Part shown: piece after piece, positions 18,345 to 26,391 of the stretch | Position numbering within the stretch: position 1 is the first letter of the stretch | Layout: every line of letters starts with the position of its first letter | NCBI GenBank assembly: GCA_902779645.1 | Contig: CACZCH010000004.1 | Coordinates: 1-64,000, forward strand | DNA: 64,000 bases | Source of the DNA: an uncultured bacterium | Lineage (GTDB): Bacteria; Cyanobacteriota; Vampirovibrionia; Gastranaerophilales; Gastranaerophilaceae | Reading direction: 5' to 3' | Translations under genes and position numbers: made by a program | The notes under the pieces: generated by a model | Databases searched by the model: none | Seen by the model: the letters and a program-made list of their open reading frames with translations, nothing else | What the model was told of the DNA's origin: nothing

Positions 18345-18785
18345 ATGCCAATATCAGGTATTTTAGAAAAAAGAATTCAATATCGTATAAAGAAGTCAAA
18401 GGGCTTCGTATTTATGCTGCCGGATTTTTTAGATTTGTCTGATAGAGATCAGGTTATGCGAGCATTACGCAAACTTATAGCAAAAAATCTGATTATAAAA
18501 GTCGGTCAGGGTGTTTATGTTAAAGCAAAAGAATCTAAACTGACAGGCAAAATTATTCCCCAAATAGATTTGGCTGAGATTGGTAAGGCGGTAGCTCAAA
18601 AACTTAATATTAAGGTTCTGCCAAGCCGGTATGAATTATGGTATAATGAAGGCAAGACAACACAAGTCCCAAGCGGAAAAGTTATTGCAATTAAGGGGAC
18701 TATTTTAAGGAAAATCGGATTTAACGGAGTTTATATCACTTATGAAACCGTCAGAAACAAAGAAAAATATTATAAATATAGTTAA
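18345..18785 (+). CDS. abiEi: AbiEi-type antitoxin / transcriptional autoregulator
   Basis: 146 aa. The N-terminal part is a winged helix (GFVFMLPDFLDLSDRDQVMR then KLIAKNLIIKVGQGVYVK) like the DUF6088/AbiEi antitoxins, which both neutralise the AbiEii toxin and repress the operon. The start follows AAGGCGAG. It overlaps the toxin gene by 44 bp, the usual type IV toxin-antitoxin layout. Four direct repeats sit in its promoter region. The assignment rests on the helix pattern plus the neighbour; the sequence on its own would be weaker evidence. Confidence 0.75.
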   Translation: MPISGILEKRIQYRIKKSKGFVFMLPDFLDLSDRDQVMRALRKLIAKNLIIKVGQGVYVKAKESKLTGKIIPQIDLAEIGKAVAQKLNIKVLPSRYELWYNEGKTTQVPSGKVIAIKGTILRKIGFNGVYITYETVRNKEKYYKYS

Positions 18786-19677
18786 TGACTATTCTCAAGA
18801 ATTTGGTATCGCTCCGCAGTTTGTTGAAAAAGATTATTATGTCGTTAAAGTATTATCTGAAATAAGCAAAATAAATTATCCCGATTCAAAAATAGTTTTC
18901 TCCGGCGGAACTTGTTTATCAAAGGCATATAACAAAATCAAAAGATTTTCTGAAGATATTGATTTTAGAATCCATACAGAAAGACCTTTTACAAGAGCAG
19001 AAAAGAAAGCTTTCTATAATTTTATTTTGGAAAAACTTGATAATAAAGAAGATTATCATATTATTTCTGAATCTGTTAAAAAAGGAAATGAAAATAACTT
19101 TTTTAGTTTTGAAATTGAATATGAAAAATTATATGAAGGTTCAAATTTAAGACCGAATATAAAAGCTGAGTTTACTTTTGAAAACCTAATTTTACCAAGT
19201 ACAGAGTGCGAAATAGCTTCTTTTATCGGTAAATTTATTAATGAAGAACCTATTAAAGTTAATTGTATTCAGCCGATTGAAGTTATTGCAAATAAATTCA
19301 GTGCTTTGATATGGCGAGTTTATATTAAAGACAGAACGAAACCTCTTCATTCAAAAGAAAATGACCCGACTATTGTAAGACACTTACATGATATTGCTGC
19401 ATTAGAAGAGATGCTCTATACAAAAGAGTTTGTTGAACTCTTACAAAAATCTTTTGATGCCGACAAAGGTCTTGGCGGTTTTGATAATAATTACACTCTG
19501 CCGGAATTTATAAAAATAACTATTGATAAATTAGCAGAGGATAAAATTTATAAAAAAGAATATTCTGACTTTGTAAGTTCGATGAGCTATGCAAAAGATT
19601 CGGAAGTCATAACTTTTGAAAAAGCACTGGAAAATTTTAAAAAAATATATAACCAAATTGAGAATAGTAAACAATGA
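18742..19677 (+). CDS. abiEii: AbiEii-type nucleotidyltransferase toxin
   Basis: 311 aa. FSGGTCLSKAYNKIKRFSED (53-72) runs into DIDF (72-75), the GG-x-x-L-x-K...D-x-D motif of the DUF1814 nucleotidyltransferase fold. Further conserved parts are IEVIANKFSALIWR and RHLHDIAALEE. AbiEii enzymes transfer nucleotides (shown for relatives to act on tRNA acceptor ends) and stop growth unless held by AbiEi. Catalytic residues look intact. The start lies inside the antitoxin gene, and the stop overlaps the SIR2 gene (ATGA), so three products come from one message. Confidence 0.85.
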   Translation: MKPSETKKNIINIVNDYSQEFGIAPQFVEKDYYVVKVLSEISKINYPDSKIVFSGGTCLSKAYNKIKRFSEDIDFRIHTERPFTRAEKKAFYNFILEKLDNKEDYHIISESVKKGNENNFFSFEIEYEKLYEGSNLRPNIKAEFTFENLILPSTECEIASFIGKFINEEPIKVNCIQPIEVIANKFSALIWRVYIKDRTKPLHSKENDPTIVRHLHDIAALEEMLYTKEFVELLQKSFDADKGLGGFDNNYTLPEFIKITIDKLAEDKIYKKEYSDFVSSMSYAKDSEVITFEKALENFKKIYNQIENSKQ

Positions 19678-20594
19678 ATGATAATTTTAAAAATTTGAAT
19701 ACGACTAAGAACGTTTTATTCTTGGGTAACGGCTTTTCAAGAAGCGTTGCTCCAAAAATGCCAGCATGGAAAGATTTGTTTAATGACGAAAATAGCTCAA
19801 TCAAAAATTATACAATATTGTACGAGAAAAAATTTATAAATAATTGTAATATAAAGGAAGAATTTATAAAAAAAGAATTAACTGAGAAAATAGAAGCAGA
19901 AATTAAAAATGCAATAGATGGAAAAGAAAGTGTCGCAGAATGGTTTAGCAAATTTTTAAAAAGGAATAAAATAAGTGATGTTCTTACGACTAATTATGAT
20001 AAGGGTATTGAATATGTTCTCCAAAGGTGTGGTTATGAAATTAGCAGCAATAATTCATCAGAAAAACTATATAGTATTAGAAGATGTAAGATTTTTAAGA
20101 ATAACAAAAATAAACATCAAATTAAATTATGGAAAATTCATGGTGACATAGATGCAATAAAATCAGTTACACTTGGTTATGATCAATATTGTGGTAGTTT
20201 ATCCAAATTAACATCATACATTAAAGGTAAATACGAAACCTCTAAAATGTCACAAGTTAATATTGGTAATGTTCCAATAGAAGATAAATGCAAAAATCCA
20301 ACCCAAAAAGATAATGGCTCTTGGGCTGAATTATTCTTTTTTAATAATATTTATATTTTTGGGTTTGGTATGGATTTTTCTGAATTAGATATTTGGTGGT
20401 TATTAAATAAAAGAGCTCGTATAAAAAAAAGTAATCCTAATTTGATAAAAAATACTATTACATATTACCTCAACCCTGAATATGATAATAAAAAAGATGA
20501 TATTATAGATGCACTTAAGGTCTTTAATGTTGAGTGCAAACAAATGAATAACAATAAGACACTTGTTTATATGAAAAATGTTTTTAACGTGTAG
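19674..20594 (+). CDS. SIR2-domain protein, putative NAD-consuming defence effector
   Basis: 306 aa starting in a 4-bp overlap (ATGA) with AbiEii. SIR2-like motifs in order: FLGNGFSR (16-23) for nucleotide binding, TTNYD (105-109) with N107, and KLWKIHGD (151-158) with H156 as the expected catalytic His. Near the end, GFGMDFSELDIWWLLNKRA resembles the SIR2_2 class found in antiphage proteins (ThsA, Avs, DSR types), which degrade NAD on infection. Most such effectors are fused or paired with a sensor; here the partner is an AbiE toxin-antitoxin pair. All key residues are present. Function in defence is inference from family and context. Confidence 0.78.
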   Translation: MNDNFKNLNTTKNVLFLGNGFSRSVAPKMPAWKDLFNDENSSIKNYTILYEKKFINNCNIKEEFIKKELTEKIEAEIKNAIDGKESVAEWFSKFLKRNKISDVLTTNYDKGIEYVLQRCGYEISSNNSSEKLYSIRRCKIFKNNKNKHQIKLWKIHGDIDAIKSVTLGYDQYCGSLSKLTSYIKGKYETSKMSQVNIGNVPIEDKCKNPTQKDNGSWAELFFFNNIYIFGFGMDFSELDIWWLLNKRARIKKSNPNLIKNTITYYLNPEYDNKKDDIIDALKVFNVECKQMNNNKTLVYMKNVFNV

Positions 20595-21087
20595 AAACTT
20601 GACTGAAAGCGATGGTTTTCGGAGGGGATTTTTGTTGTTGGTAATGTGTTTTATAGGCTGATTTTACTACTATTCAAATATAATAAACACTTCCGGCTTA
20701 CTTCCGAGTTGAATAACTGCCTTTTCAAAGGGGACTTTTTTGTCCTAAATGAGTCATCGCTATAATATAGAGCGAGTTTAGGTTTAAGCGATTTGCTCGG
20801 ATTTATACCGGATTTTTTCGTGACAGAAAGTGGACAAAAAGAGCAGTTTCGTTGCATTACAGTCAATTCGTATAGAATCGCTATTACCCCAACGTGTCGG
20901 CTAACACAGGCGAATTAATTACAATTCAAATGTCCCAAATAAACCCCATTCACGCTACGCAGTCGTTCATTTTATTTTGCAATCGCAAAATTTTCATTCA
21001 CTATGCTCCGCGACACTTCGGCGTTCCGTTCGCTGCACTCACTGCAGCCTACGCAAAATCCGACTCGTTGTTCCCGCCATTTACAAT
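20595..21087. other. Gene-poor stretch after the SIR2 gene
   Basis: No convincing gene is seen in these roughly 500 bp. The first half holds short dyads (for example GGGGAC-TTTTTT-GTCC near 20738) and the sequence GAAAGTGGACA at 20826-20836, which is nearly the inverse of bases 9-20 of the window. The second half (20930-21085) is richer in G+C than its surroundings and ends, on the minus strand, in a relic of the NGGNNE peptide repeat. Confidence 0.5.
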
Positions 21088-21114
21088 AAAAAACAGACCG
21101 TCAGGTCTGTTTTT
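21088..21114 (+). terminator. Rho-independent terminator
   Basis: Stem AACAGACC / GGTCTGTT with loop GTCA, preceded by an A-run and followed by five T. It could act in both directions; on the minus strand it lies downstream of the 21152-21472 gene. It also forms the first part of a translated repeat relic (see findings). Confidence 0.75.
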
Positions 21115-21151
21115 GTTATTTATTTTGGTGCAAATAATTGCACCCTACCCA

Positions 21152-21472
21152 CTAAAATTTGTCACAAATAGCATCAGCATATGGATCTCCTGTGTAGAAA
21201 TATGGACCACCGTTTATATATTTTTTAGCACCTTCTTCATCAAATTGATTATAGTGCCCTAATCTTTTAGACTCTGCTCGAAGCCGTTCTACTGCAGCAG
21301 TTCGCTCTCGTATTCTTTCTGCCTCAAAATCAACTTCTCTTTCCTGTTGACGAATAAAGGCATCGTATTTAGGACTAAACATCCTTTTCAAATCATGAAA
21401 AAATCCACTTCCCTTTTGTGCCTTAAAACCCATTTGATAATTTGTCATTCCATAATTAGTATTTATATTCAT
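21152..21472 (-). CDS. Orphan protein with N-terminal GFKAQK tag
   Basis: The ATG at 21472 follows AGAAAGGAATAAAG and is preferred over the upstream in-frame start. 106 aa: a short N-terminal tag (NYQMGFKAQKGSGFF) and then a long charged helix, probably a coiled coil (FIRQQEREVDFEAERIRERT, AAVERLRAESKRLG). No catalytic family recognised. Upstream, at 21521-21551, a weak version of the GCAATTTT/10 bp/AACTT promoter is seen, placing it possibly with the effector-like genes of this window. Confidence 0.6.
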   Translation of the reverse strand: MNINTNYGMTNYQMGFKAQKGSGFFHDLKRMFSPKYDAFIRQQEREVDFEAERIRERTAAVERLRAESKRLGHYNQFDEEGAKKYINGGPYFYTGDPYADAICDKF

Positions 21473-21590
21473 CTTTATTCCTTTCTTAGCATTCGCTAAT
21501 TTACTACACACATTGTTACCACATACAAGTTCTCTGAACTTTCAAAATTGCCTAATTTTTCTCAAACATTTACAATTCTTAATATTTTAT

Positions 21591-21740
21591 TCATGCGATC
21601 AAACCAAGTTTTTCAATCATAGAGCAGATTTTAGCCACATTTGGAGTAAGTAAATGATTAATATATCTAACCATAAAAAGTTCGAACCTGGAAGCGTCAA
21701 CCCCGCCATTATTAAAATTAGCACCTTCGGGTGCTTTTTT
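21591..21740 (-). pseudogene. Relic of a repeated ...PEG..FNNGG..xRFEL peptide, copy 2
   Basis: On the minus strand the bases encode KAPEGANFNNGG, then ASRFELF, then a helical tail (YINHLLTPNVAKICSM) ending in a stop. The same pattern recurs at 22497-22618 (SPEGLYFNGGNNEARFELL) and, truncated, at 21060-21102 (RPDGLFF..NGGNNE). The PEG codons coincide with a terminator hairpin (21720-21735). No start codon with a ribosome binding site is seen, so I treat it as a repeat element or relic and not a gene. Confidence 0.5.
21720..21740 (+). terminator. Hairpin terminator AGCACC-TTCG-GGTGCT
   Basis: Six-base stem with a UUCG loop followed by six T on the plus strand. It lies just beyond the 3' end of the minus-strand ADP-ribosyltransferase-like gene and is part of the repeated peptide element. 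Confidence 0.65.
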
Positions 21741-21774
21741 GTTGAACAAATAAACAACTATACAAATGTTGTAT

Positions 21775-22422
21775 TTATTTCTCAACAATCTTAAATAATT
21801 TTTCACCTTCTTGTATTATGTCAAAATTATCTCTTGTAAAAGCATTCGTATCAAATAAAACTTCGTAGTTATTTGCTCTATACCCCGGAAAATTTTTTAC
21901 ATCAAAAATAACTTTTACGCCATTCCTACCCAGTGCAAAACAATTAGCATAATCCGCATTCATTTCAGGGACAACCGAAGTAAAACCTTTGTTATCAAAA
22001 ATGAGTTTAGAAACATCCTCTATTGTTTCAAGCTTATTTGTTCTCGTAGGAGATATACCTCTTACAAATTTGCCTGTTATTCTGTTATTCGAAATTGCAA
22101 GTTTTAAAGAGTTTAATATCTTTTGCGAATTTTCAGATAAAGCAGAACCCGTTCTTAAAAGATCATTTATATATGGACACTTTGCATATTCTTTATAAGA
22201 TGTAATTATATCAGATAATAGATTTTTTGTTCTTTGAATATTTGCAAGCTCTAAATGACTTAACGAATTAGAATATTGAAATGTATCTGTAATATTTGCT
22301 GAATGAGCAAGATTAATTATTTCATCAAAATTTGCCTTGCCGATTTTTGAGATAATTGCTCGACGATTTGCAATTGTCCAACCGTTTTCTATTAATGTTT
22401 TTAGTCTAGAAATATTATACAT
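21775..22422 (-). CDS. Putative ADP-ribosyltransferase (R-S-E type) effector
   Basis: The ATG at 22422 with AGGGGAAACT is chosen over a TTG 39 bp upstream that lies inside the promoter. 215 aa. The second half follows the ADP-ribosyltransferase exoenzyme pattern: YINDLLRTG (84-92), a helix (SLKLAISNNRITG), VRGIS with R121, KGFTSVV with S149 for the S-T-S position, VKVIFDVKNFPGY, and NNYEVLF with E187 for the catalytic Glu. The first residue of the usual E/Q-x-E pair is Asn185, so activity or target type may differ. The N-terminal 80 aa are helical, of unknown role. No signal peptide. Transferases of this family modify host or rival proteins using NAD. The promoter is the shared GCAATTTTT/10/ATACTTTAT type. 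Confidence 0.68.
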   Translation of the reverse strand: MYNISRLKTLIENGWTIANRRAIISKIGKANFDEIINLAHSANITDTFQYSNSLSHLELANIQRTKNLLSDIITSYKEYAKCPYINDLLRTGSALSENSQKILNSLKLAISNNRITGKFVRGISPTRTNKLETIEDVSKLIFDNKGFTSVVPEMNADYANCFALGRNGVKVIFDVKNFPGYRANNYEVLFDTNAFTRDNFDIIQEGEKLFKIVEK

Positions 22423-22434
22423 AGTTTCCCCTAT

Positions 22435-22468
22435 ATATGTATAAAGTATTCTCCTTTTCAAAAATTGC
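22435..22468 (-). promoter_or_regulatory. Effector-regulon promoter P2
   Basis: On the minus strand GCAATTTTT (22468-22460), exactly 10 bp, then ATACTTTAT (22449-22441) continuing as ACATATATAG. Identical spacing and near-identical boxes occur before the genes at 39183, 56783 and 58983. The transcript would begin close to the AGGGG ribosome binding site of the ADP-ribosyltransferase-like gene, leaving a very short leader. Confidence 0.7.
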
Positions 22469-22496
22469 TTAAATATTACAAAAATTTTACAAAGCC

Positions 22497-22618
22497 AATT
22501 TGGCGATTAATCCACATATTTTATCTGTTTCAGGTCTAAGAAGATGTATTATATATTTTTTCAAAAGTTCGAACCTTGCCTCGTTGTTCCCGCCATTAAA
22601 ATATAGTCCCTCGGGACT
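22497..22618 (-). repeat. Repeated PEG..FNGGNNEARFELL element, copy 3
   Basis: Minus-strand translation gives SPEGLYFNGGNNEARFELL and then KKYIIHLLRPETDK, ending in LAKL-type residues and a stop near 22494. It begins in a hairpin (22605-22618, AGTCC-CTCG-GGACT). The whole lies in the 328-bp space between the ADP-ribosyltransferase-like gene and the next gene; otherwise that space holds only promoter P2 and A+T-rich sequence. Confidence 0.5.
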
Positions 22619-22750
22619 CTATTTTATATTTACTTAAACATATTTTTTGTGATCAGAGATTAATTTTTTGGTGTTTGAGATTAATAAAAATCTCATATCT
22701 TCATAAAAATTTTTGCTATCCGTTATCTTGATTTGTAATATAATTTAAGT

Positions 22751-23200
22751 ATGAAGGCCTTGGATATTATGAAAAATTTAATTTTCGGTTTTTGGAAATA
22801 CGGTTTTATACCTCTTTGTCAGGTTATAATAGAACAATGGCTAATATCTTTATCTGTAATTATGCTAATAGCATATCTTTGTTCTGATTCTGAGACTGCA
22901 ATCTATGCATGGTTTTTAATCGGTGCTTTTGCGCTTTATAGTGCAATCAAAGCTATTATAGAGATTTTTATAGAAGTAAGAAATTATATCAAATCAGATA
23001 ATTTGGAAGCTAAAACTTTAATATTACAAAAAACAGGCGGAAAGATATTTGATTTTGCTCTATGTGCTGTTGGAATTTTCCAAGCATTAAGAATTTTTAG
23101 TCATATTTCAAGAATTACAAAATCCACCTCTTCTGCCGTCAATGTTGTAGATGATGTAGCAGGTGCTATTTCAAAATTTCTTGAGAATTTAAAAAGATAA
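22751..23200 (+). CDS. Small membrane protein
   Basis: 149 aa with two or three hydrophobic segments: WLISLSVIMLIAYLC (about 29-43), AIYAWFLIGAFALYSAIKAI (about 50-69) and FDFALCAVGIFQALRIF (about 100-116), then a polar C terminus. An internal ATG at 22769 with AAGG upstream is an alternative start. No family recognised. It converges with the next gene, with 11 bp between stop codons. Confidence 0.55.
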   Translation: MKALDIMKNLIFGFWKYGFIPLCQVIIEQWLISLSVIMLIAYLCSDSETAIYAWFLIGAFALYSAIKAIIEIFIEVRNYIKSDNLEAKTLILQKTGGKIFDFALCAVGIFQALRIFSHISRITKSTSSAVNVVDDVAGAISKFLENLKR

Positions 23201-23211
23201 AAATTAAATTT

Positions 23212-24630
23212 TTAGAATTTGCTTAAAGGTTTAAAATCAAATCTTTCATATTTCTCAAACACGGATTTTCTTTCTTTTATTGTTTCTTCTGAAACATTTT
23301 CCCATTTTTCTCCGTTTAAGTTGTCACCGTATGATAAGAACCAAGGATTGTCTTTATCCGCATATCCGTCATATTTAAAGCTTACCTGCGGAAAAAGTTC
23401 TGTTGAATTTTCGACAAGTGAATAGACTCTTACACCGCTTTCAAGAGCTCCTGATGAGTATTCGTTGCAGATAAAAACATCATCACACACAAAAAATCTG
23501 TTTCTGCTTCCTCCGCTCATTACGTGTTGGGGTTTTCTATCTACCATTGTATACATATCATATACAATACCTTTCCATTCGCCTTCCGTGATTTCGCCAA
23601 TTAAAAGCTCATCAATTCCGTCTCCGTTAACGTCGTAATAGGTGTATCCTATTTTATCAAACAGAGTTTCACCTTCTTTTAAATTATCGGCAATAATGTT
23701 ATACATATAACTTAAATCTTTTTTCTCAAGCTCTGTTGAATCAGGTTTTTCTTTTAAATCACGGATAAATCTGATTAAAACTCCTTTGTACAAATTTTTA
23801 CCGTTTGTACCTTGGTTTTTAAAATATTTTGAGCCGTTAATGCCTTGTGGAATTATAATATCTCCTAAATTGTACAGAAGCTTATATGATTCGGGAGGAG
23901 TTGAGCTCTTTGTGTAATCATATTGTACATCTGTCGGGTGTTTAAGAACCATGTCGTATAATACACCATTTTTATCTTTGAGTTCTCCAATCTTTTTCCC
24001 TCCGGGGAGTGTTGCATGATCAGCAGGATTCTTGTAAGCTCTGATACCGAATGCAAATCCGCCGAAATTGGCTTTTTTAGAAGATTTTTCAAAGATTTCT
24101 ATTGTATCATTTGAAACTTCTGTTTCATAAAAATCTTTTAGTTCCTGCGGGATTAGTATTGAAAACATACTGTTTTTAACTGTTGTATCAGTTGTTAATT
24201 CGGGGTTAGCTTTCTTAAAAACAGTTTTTGTTTTTGGCGATTTGCTGTCCGTCCAAATTATTCTGTGCGGTTTTACCTTAAAAGAGCCGGTTCCGTCTTG
24301 ATAATCAAGCTTATCCTCAAATCCGCCATCTTTGTTATAAGTACGGTATATGTGGATTCCGTCTTTATATTCTAAAATATCTTTGTCTTTTTTGACTGCT
24401 TTAAACCTGTAAACATCTTTTTGTGCAAGGTTATTTTCTCTCCATGTTATAAAAATTTGATATTCATTCTCATTAATATCAGGAAGAATATCCATAACAA
24501 CGCGCTCAGATGATTTTTCCGCCCATTTGCCTTCAACTTCATCCGGAAGAGCATAGATTTCTATAATAAAAAATACAGTTATAAATAATAATATAATAAT
24601 AGTAATAGCGATAACCAACCTGTTTATCAT
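23212..24630 (-). CDS. Signal-anchored extracytoplasmic protein with Ca-binding-like loop
   Basis: ATG at 24630 with GGAGG 6 nt upstream. 472 aa. An N-terminal hydrophobic segment (LVIAITIIILLFITVFFIIE) is a signal anchor; the rest is outside the membrane. The first third is rich in beta strands (a lipocalin-like EGKWAEKSSERVVMDI start). Near residue 340, YYDVNGDGIDELLIGE is an FG-GAP/EF-hand-like D-x-N-x-D-x-x-D-E-L loop, usual in secreted bacterial proteins that report a computed value such as a variant repeat domain. No catalytic family named. It is divergent from the small secreted protein gene at 24708. Confidence 0.6.
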   Translation of the reverse strand: MINRLVIAITIIILLFITVFFIIEIYALPDEVEGKWAEKSSERVVMDILPDINENEYQIFITWRENNLAQKDVYRFKAVKKDKDILEYKDGIHIYRTYNKDGGFEDKLDYQDGTGSFKVKPHRIIWTDSKSPKTKTVFKKANPELTTDTTVKNSMFSILIPQELKDFYETEVSNDTIEIFEKSSKKANFGGFAFGIRAYKNPADHATLPGGKKIGELKDKNGVLYDMVLKHPTDVQYDYTKSSTPPESYKLLYNLGDIIIPQGINGSKYFKNQGTNGKNLYKGVLIRFIRDLKEKPDSTELEKKDLSYMYNIIADNLKEGETLFDKIGYTYYDVNGDGIDELLIGEITEGEWKGIVYDMYTMVDRKPQHVMSGGSRNRFFVCDDVFICNEYSSGALESGVRVYSLVENSTELFPQVSFKYDGYADKDNPWFLSYGDNLNGEKWENVSEETIKERKSVFEKYERFDFKPLSKF

Positions 24631-24707
24631 ATAAAACCTCCGCAATTACATTTATATTAGCATAAAATGTGATATTTTTTGTATAATAAAAATTAAAAGG
24701 AGTGAAT

Positions 24708-25199
24708 ATGAAGAAAATTTTATATTTGTTATTTGTATTAAGCATAGGTCTTTTTGTTAATAGTATAAACGCAATGCCGAATCCTTGGGTTGATTGTGGA
24801 AAAGATACTGTTTGCGGGGCAAAAAAAGCTGGTTTTGAATTGCCTATACAGCTTAATGATTATTCAGTAAGAGCAATGGAAGGACTTTATGAGCTAAGAT
24901 TCCCGCTGGATAAAAAGCGTGAAGTTATACTTAGAAAATCTCAGACTTACGAAGGGATTTCTTATTCAAACGGTATAATAGATATATCGGGTGATTATAA
25001 TAACTATCCCATTAACAAAACAATTTATCTAAAAAATGGTGTAGCATTTAATGTAAGAGGCAAAAAAGACAAATTTTATGTTTCTAATTTTGCAGATGAA
25101 ACCGGATATTACAGCTTTTATTGTGAACAAGGGTTGAAAACAAAAGACTTGAAAAAACTTTATAAAATGGTTAAAAGTGCAGAATCAACCAAAAAATAG
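24708..25199 (+). CDS. Small secreted protein
   Basis: ATG at 24708 with AAAAGGAG 6 nt upstream (an earlier in-frame GTG lies inside that site). 163 aa with a clear signal peptide (KKILYLLFVLSIGLFVNSI, cleavage near INA). The mature part has two cysteines close together (VDCGKDTVCG) and a beta-rich body. No lipobox. No family recognised. It ends 8 bp before the convergent wecB gene. Confidence 0.6.
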   Translation: MKKILYLLFVLSIGLFVNSINAMPNPWVDCGKDTVCGAKKAGFELPIQLNDYSVRAMEGLYELRFPLDKKREVILRKSQTYEGISYSNGIIDISGDYNNYPINKTIYLKNGVAFNVRGKKDKFYVSNFADETGYYSFYCEQGLKTKDLKKLYKMVKSAESTKK

Positions 25200-25207
25200 A
25201 AAAATTT

Positions 25208-26323
25208 TTATTTAAAAAATTCTCTTATATATTTTTCAATCTTTTTAGACGCTGTTCCGTCACCATAGGGGTTTTGCGCTTTTAGTCTGGTTTCTGATTT
25301 TGTTGAAGAAAGTATCTTTTCGCTTTCTGAAACAATTTTGTCATAATCAGCTCCGACTAGCATAGAAACACCTGCTTCAATACCTTCTTTTCTTTCTGTT
25401 TCATATCTCATTACCAGTGTAGGGCAAGCAAACGACGGAGCTTCTTCTTGTATTCCGCCTGAATCTGTTAATATCAATTTTGCATGTTTCATTAAGTATA
25501 CTAAATTCGGATAATCTAACGGAGTCAATAGGCGAATATTATTTACCCCGCCTAAACGAGTATGAATTTTGTCATGTACGTTAGGGTTCGGGTGAACAGG
25601 GATAACAAATGTATGGTCATCATATTTTTTTGCTAAATATGATATCCCGTCTATTATCCTGTCAATTCTTTCGCCGTGATTTTCTCTTCTGTGAGCTGTA
25701 ATCAGAACAAGTTTGTCATTTATTTCAATTCCTTTTTCTTTGTAGAAGTTTTCGGAATTTTCAATAACTTTGTCTGACAAACAGAAAAGTGCATCTATAA
25801 CGGTATTCCCTACAACATGGATTTTATTTTCAGAAATACCTTCTTTCAATAAAGCTTCTTTATTTACCCCTGTTGGTGCAAAATGCAAATCGGCAACTCT
25901 TGAAGTCATTTGACGCATAACTTCTTCAGGAAATGGTTCATATATATCATAAGAACGAAGCCCTGCTTCAACGTGGAAAATCGGAAGTTTGTGATAAAAA
26001 CTTGTTAACGCTCCGCATAAAACGGTCATTGTATCACCTTGAACAACTGTTGCATCAATTTTATTATTTGAATAAACTTCATCTAAAGAAGTTAAAATTC
26101 TTGCTTGGACAGATGAAAGAGATTGGTTTTCTCTCATACAGTCGAGATTAAAATCAGCTTTCAGACCAAAATAAGCAAGAGTTTGGTTTGAAAGTTCCTT
26201 TTGCTGTTCAGTGTTAATGATGATTACATTGTAATCGTCAGGATACTTTCTCAATTCAAGTATCACTGGTGCAAGTTTAATTATCTCAGGACGAGTCCCA
26301 AATACAAAAGCTACGTTCTTCAT
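25208..26323 (-). CDS. wecB: UDP-N-acetylglucosamine 2-epimerase (non-hydrolysing)
   Basis: 371 aa, the usual family length. N-terminal FVFGTRPEIIKLAPVI, HVEAGLRSYD, TAHRRENHG, PVHPNPNV and LTDSGGIQEEAPSF are the signatures of WecB/MnaA, which interconverts UDP-GlcNAc and UDP-ManNAc in the cytoplasm for surface polysaccharide or teichoic-type polymers. The catalytic acid/base residues sit in these motifs and appear intact. No other polysaccharide gene adjoins it. Confidence 0.93.
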   Translation of the reverse strand: MKNVAFVFGTRPEIIKLAPVILELRKYPDDYNVIIINTEQQKELSNQTLAYFGLKADFNLDCMRENQSLSSVQARILTSLDEVYSNNKIDATVVQGDTMTVLCGALTSFYHKLPIFHVEAGLRSYDIYEPFPEEVMRQMTSRVADLHFAPTGVNKEALLKEGISENKIHVVGNTVIDALFCLSDKVIENSENFYKEKGIEINDKLVLITAHRRENHGERIDRIIDGISYLAKKYDDHTFVIPVHPNPNVHDKIHTRLGGVNNIRLLTPLDYPNLVYLMKHAKLILTDSGGIQEEAPSFACPTLVMRYETERKEGIEAGVSMLVGADYDKIVSESEKILSSTKSETRLKAQNPYGDGTASKKIEKYIREFFK

Positions 26324-26391
26324 AATTTGTATTATACAATAAACATTTTTTTTGATATTATATAAAGTAATTTATAGAGGGAGAATTAATT

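Noticed and set aside
20651-20866. Minus-strand open frame of 71 codons after the SIR2 gene
   Set aside because: No ribosome binding site, no domain, and low similarity in composition to neighbouring genes.
20894-21262. Plus-strand open frame of 122 codons
   Set aside because: It runs through a terminator and a repeat relic, has no ribosome binding site, and its codons do not look coding.
21660-21740. tRNA-like 3' end (GTTCGAAC ... CGCCA) followed by a terminator
   Set aside because: The flanking bases do not form a T-stem or acceptor stem; the minus strand shows a protein-like repeat instead.
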